Below are positions 5,837 to 5,977 of a stretch of 5,977 nucleotides of DNA, piece by piece. This DNA is from Pseudomonadota bacterium (GTDB taxonomy: Bacteria; Pseudomonadota; Alphaproteobacteria; Rhizobiales; Rhizobiaceae). The notes beneath the pieces were generated by a model that saw only the letters and a program-made list of their open reading frames with translations, was not told the DNA's origin and did no database searches. Position 1 is the first letter of the stretch. Each line of letters begins with the position of its first letter. A program made the position numbers and the translations under genes. Location of the stretch: the NCBI GenBank assembly GCA_023388675.1, contig JAEWFU010000492.1, positions 1 to 5,977 of the forward strand, given 5' to 3'.

Positions 5837-5977
5837 CTAACGTTGGCAGGACGGGCAATAGAAGGTGGAGCGGCCGCTCTGCACGATGCGCTGGACGGTC
5901 CCGCCGCAGCCGGGCTTGCGGCAGGCCTCGCCCTCGCGATCGTAGACGTTGAACGAATGCTGGAAATAGCCGAGCGA
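5837..5977 (-). CDS. mutM: Formamidopyrimidine-DNA glycosylase MutM/Fpg (C-terminal end)
   Basis: MutM is a bifunctional glycosylase/AP-lyase that excises 8-oxoguanine and formamidopyrimidines in base-excision repair. Only the last 46 codons are present; the N-terminal catalytic proline lies outside the window. The visible part contains the end of the helix-turn-helix region with [11 protein letters not shown] and the complete C-terminal zinc finger in the C-x4-C-x16-C-x2-C spacing: CRKPGC, then 16 residues, then CPSC, ending QR and a TAG stop. The stretch [14 protein letters not shown], with the DNA-contacting arginine of the finger, is diagnostic of MutM and separates it from endonuclease VIII. 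It is followed after 41 bp by the enoyl-CoA hydratase, probably in one transcript. Confidence 0.95.
   Translation of the reverse strand, partial: SLGYFQHSFNVYDREGEACRKPGCGGTVQRIVQSGRSTFYCPSCQR

Noticed and set aside
1..5977. CRISPR array, transposase, phage or toxin-antitoxin genes
   Set aside because: No regularly spaced repeats with unique spacers and no such protein motifs are visible; all coding space is taken by conserved housekeeping genes.

Overview
The window is a GC-rich chromosomal segment from an alphaproteobacterium, most likely a member of the Rhizobiales near Mesorhizobium/Phyllobacteriaceae. That placement is an inference from three things: the gene order mutM - enoyl-CoA hydratase - rpsT - dnaA - dnaN - recF, the style of the DnaA and DnaN proteins, and an intergenic palindromic repeat typical of these genomes. 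Every gene I can support lies on the minus strand, so transcription runs from high to low coordinates.

In order of transcription the window holds: the last 46 codons of mutM (formamidopyrimidine-DNA glycosylase, 5837-5977); a complete crotonase-family enoyl-CoA hydratase (5022-5795), 41 bp downstream; rpsT for ribosomal protein S20 (4589-4855), with its own clear sigma70-type promoter and a strong intrinsic terminator; a gap of roughly 0.8 kb without a recognisable gene; dnaA (2225-3694, with possible upstream starts), followed at once by a hairpin terminator; a leader of about 200 bp; dnaN (896-2014); a 233-bp spacer packed with three copies of a palindromic repeat; and the first 220 or so codons of recF (1-662), which runs off the window.

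The genes form a replication and repair neighbourhood. DnaA initiates chromosome replication, DnaN is the sliding clamp, RecF loads RecA at gaps and MutM removes oxidised purines. S20 and the hydratase are long-standing neighbours in this lineage and are not functionally linked in an obvious way. Terminators after rpsT and dnaA suggest separate transcription units: mutM-echA, rpsT, dnaA and dnaN(-recF).

I do not see a new enzyme system, phage, transposon, CRISPR array or toxin-antitoxin module. The less ordinary signals are non-coding. They are the repeat cluster between dnaN and recF, two of whose copies form a near-perfect 46-nt inverted repeat ending next to the recF start; a cluster of GANTC (CcrM methylation) sites upstream of dnaA; short direct repeats in the dnaA leader; and a palindrome between the dnaA terminator and dnaN.
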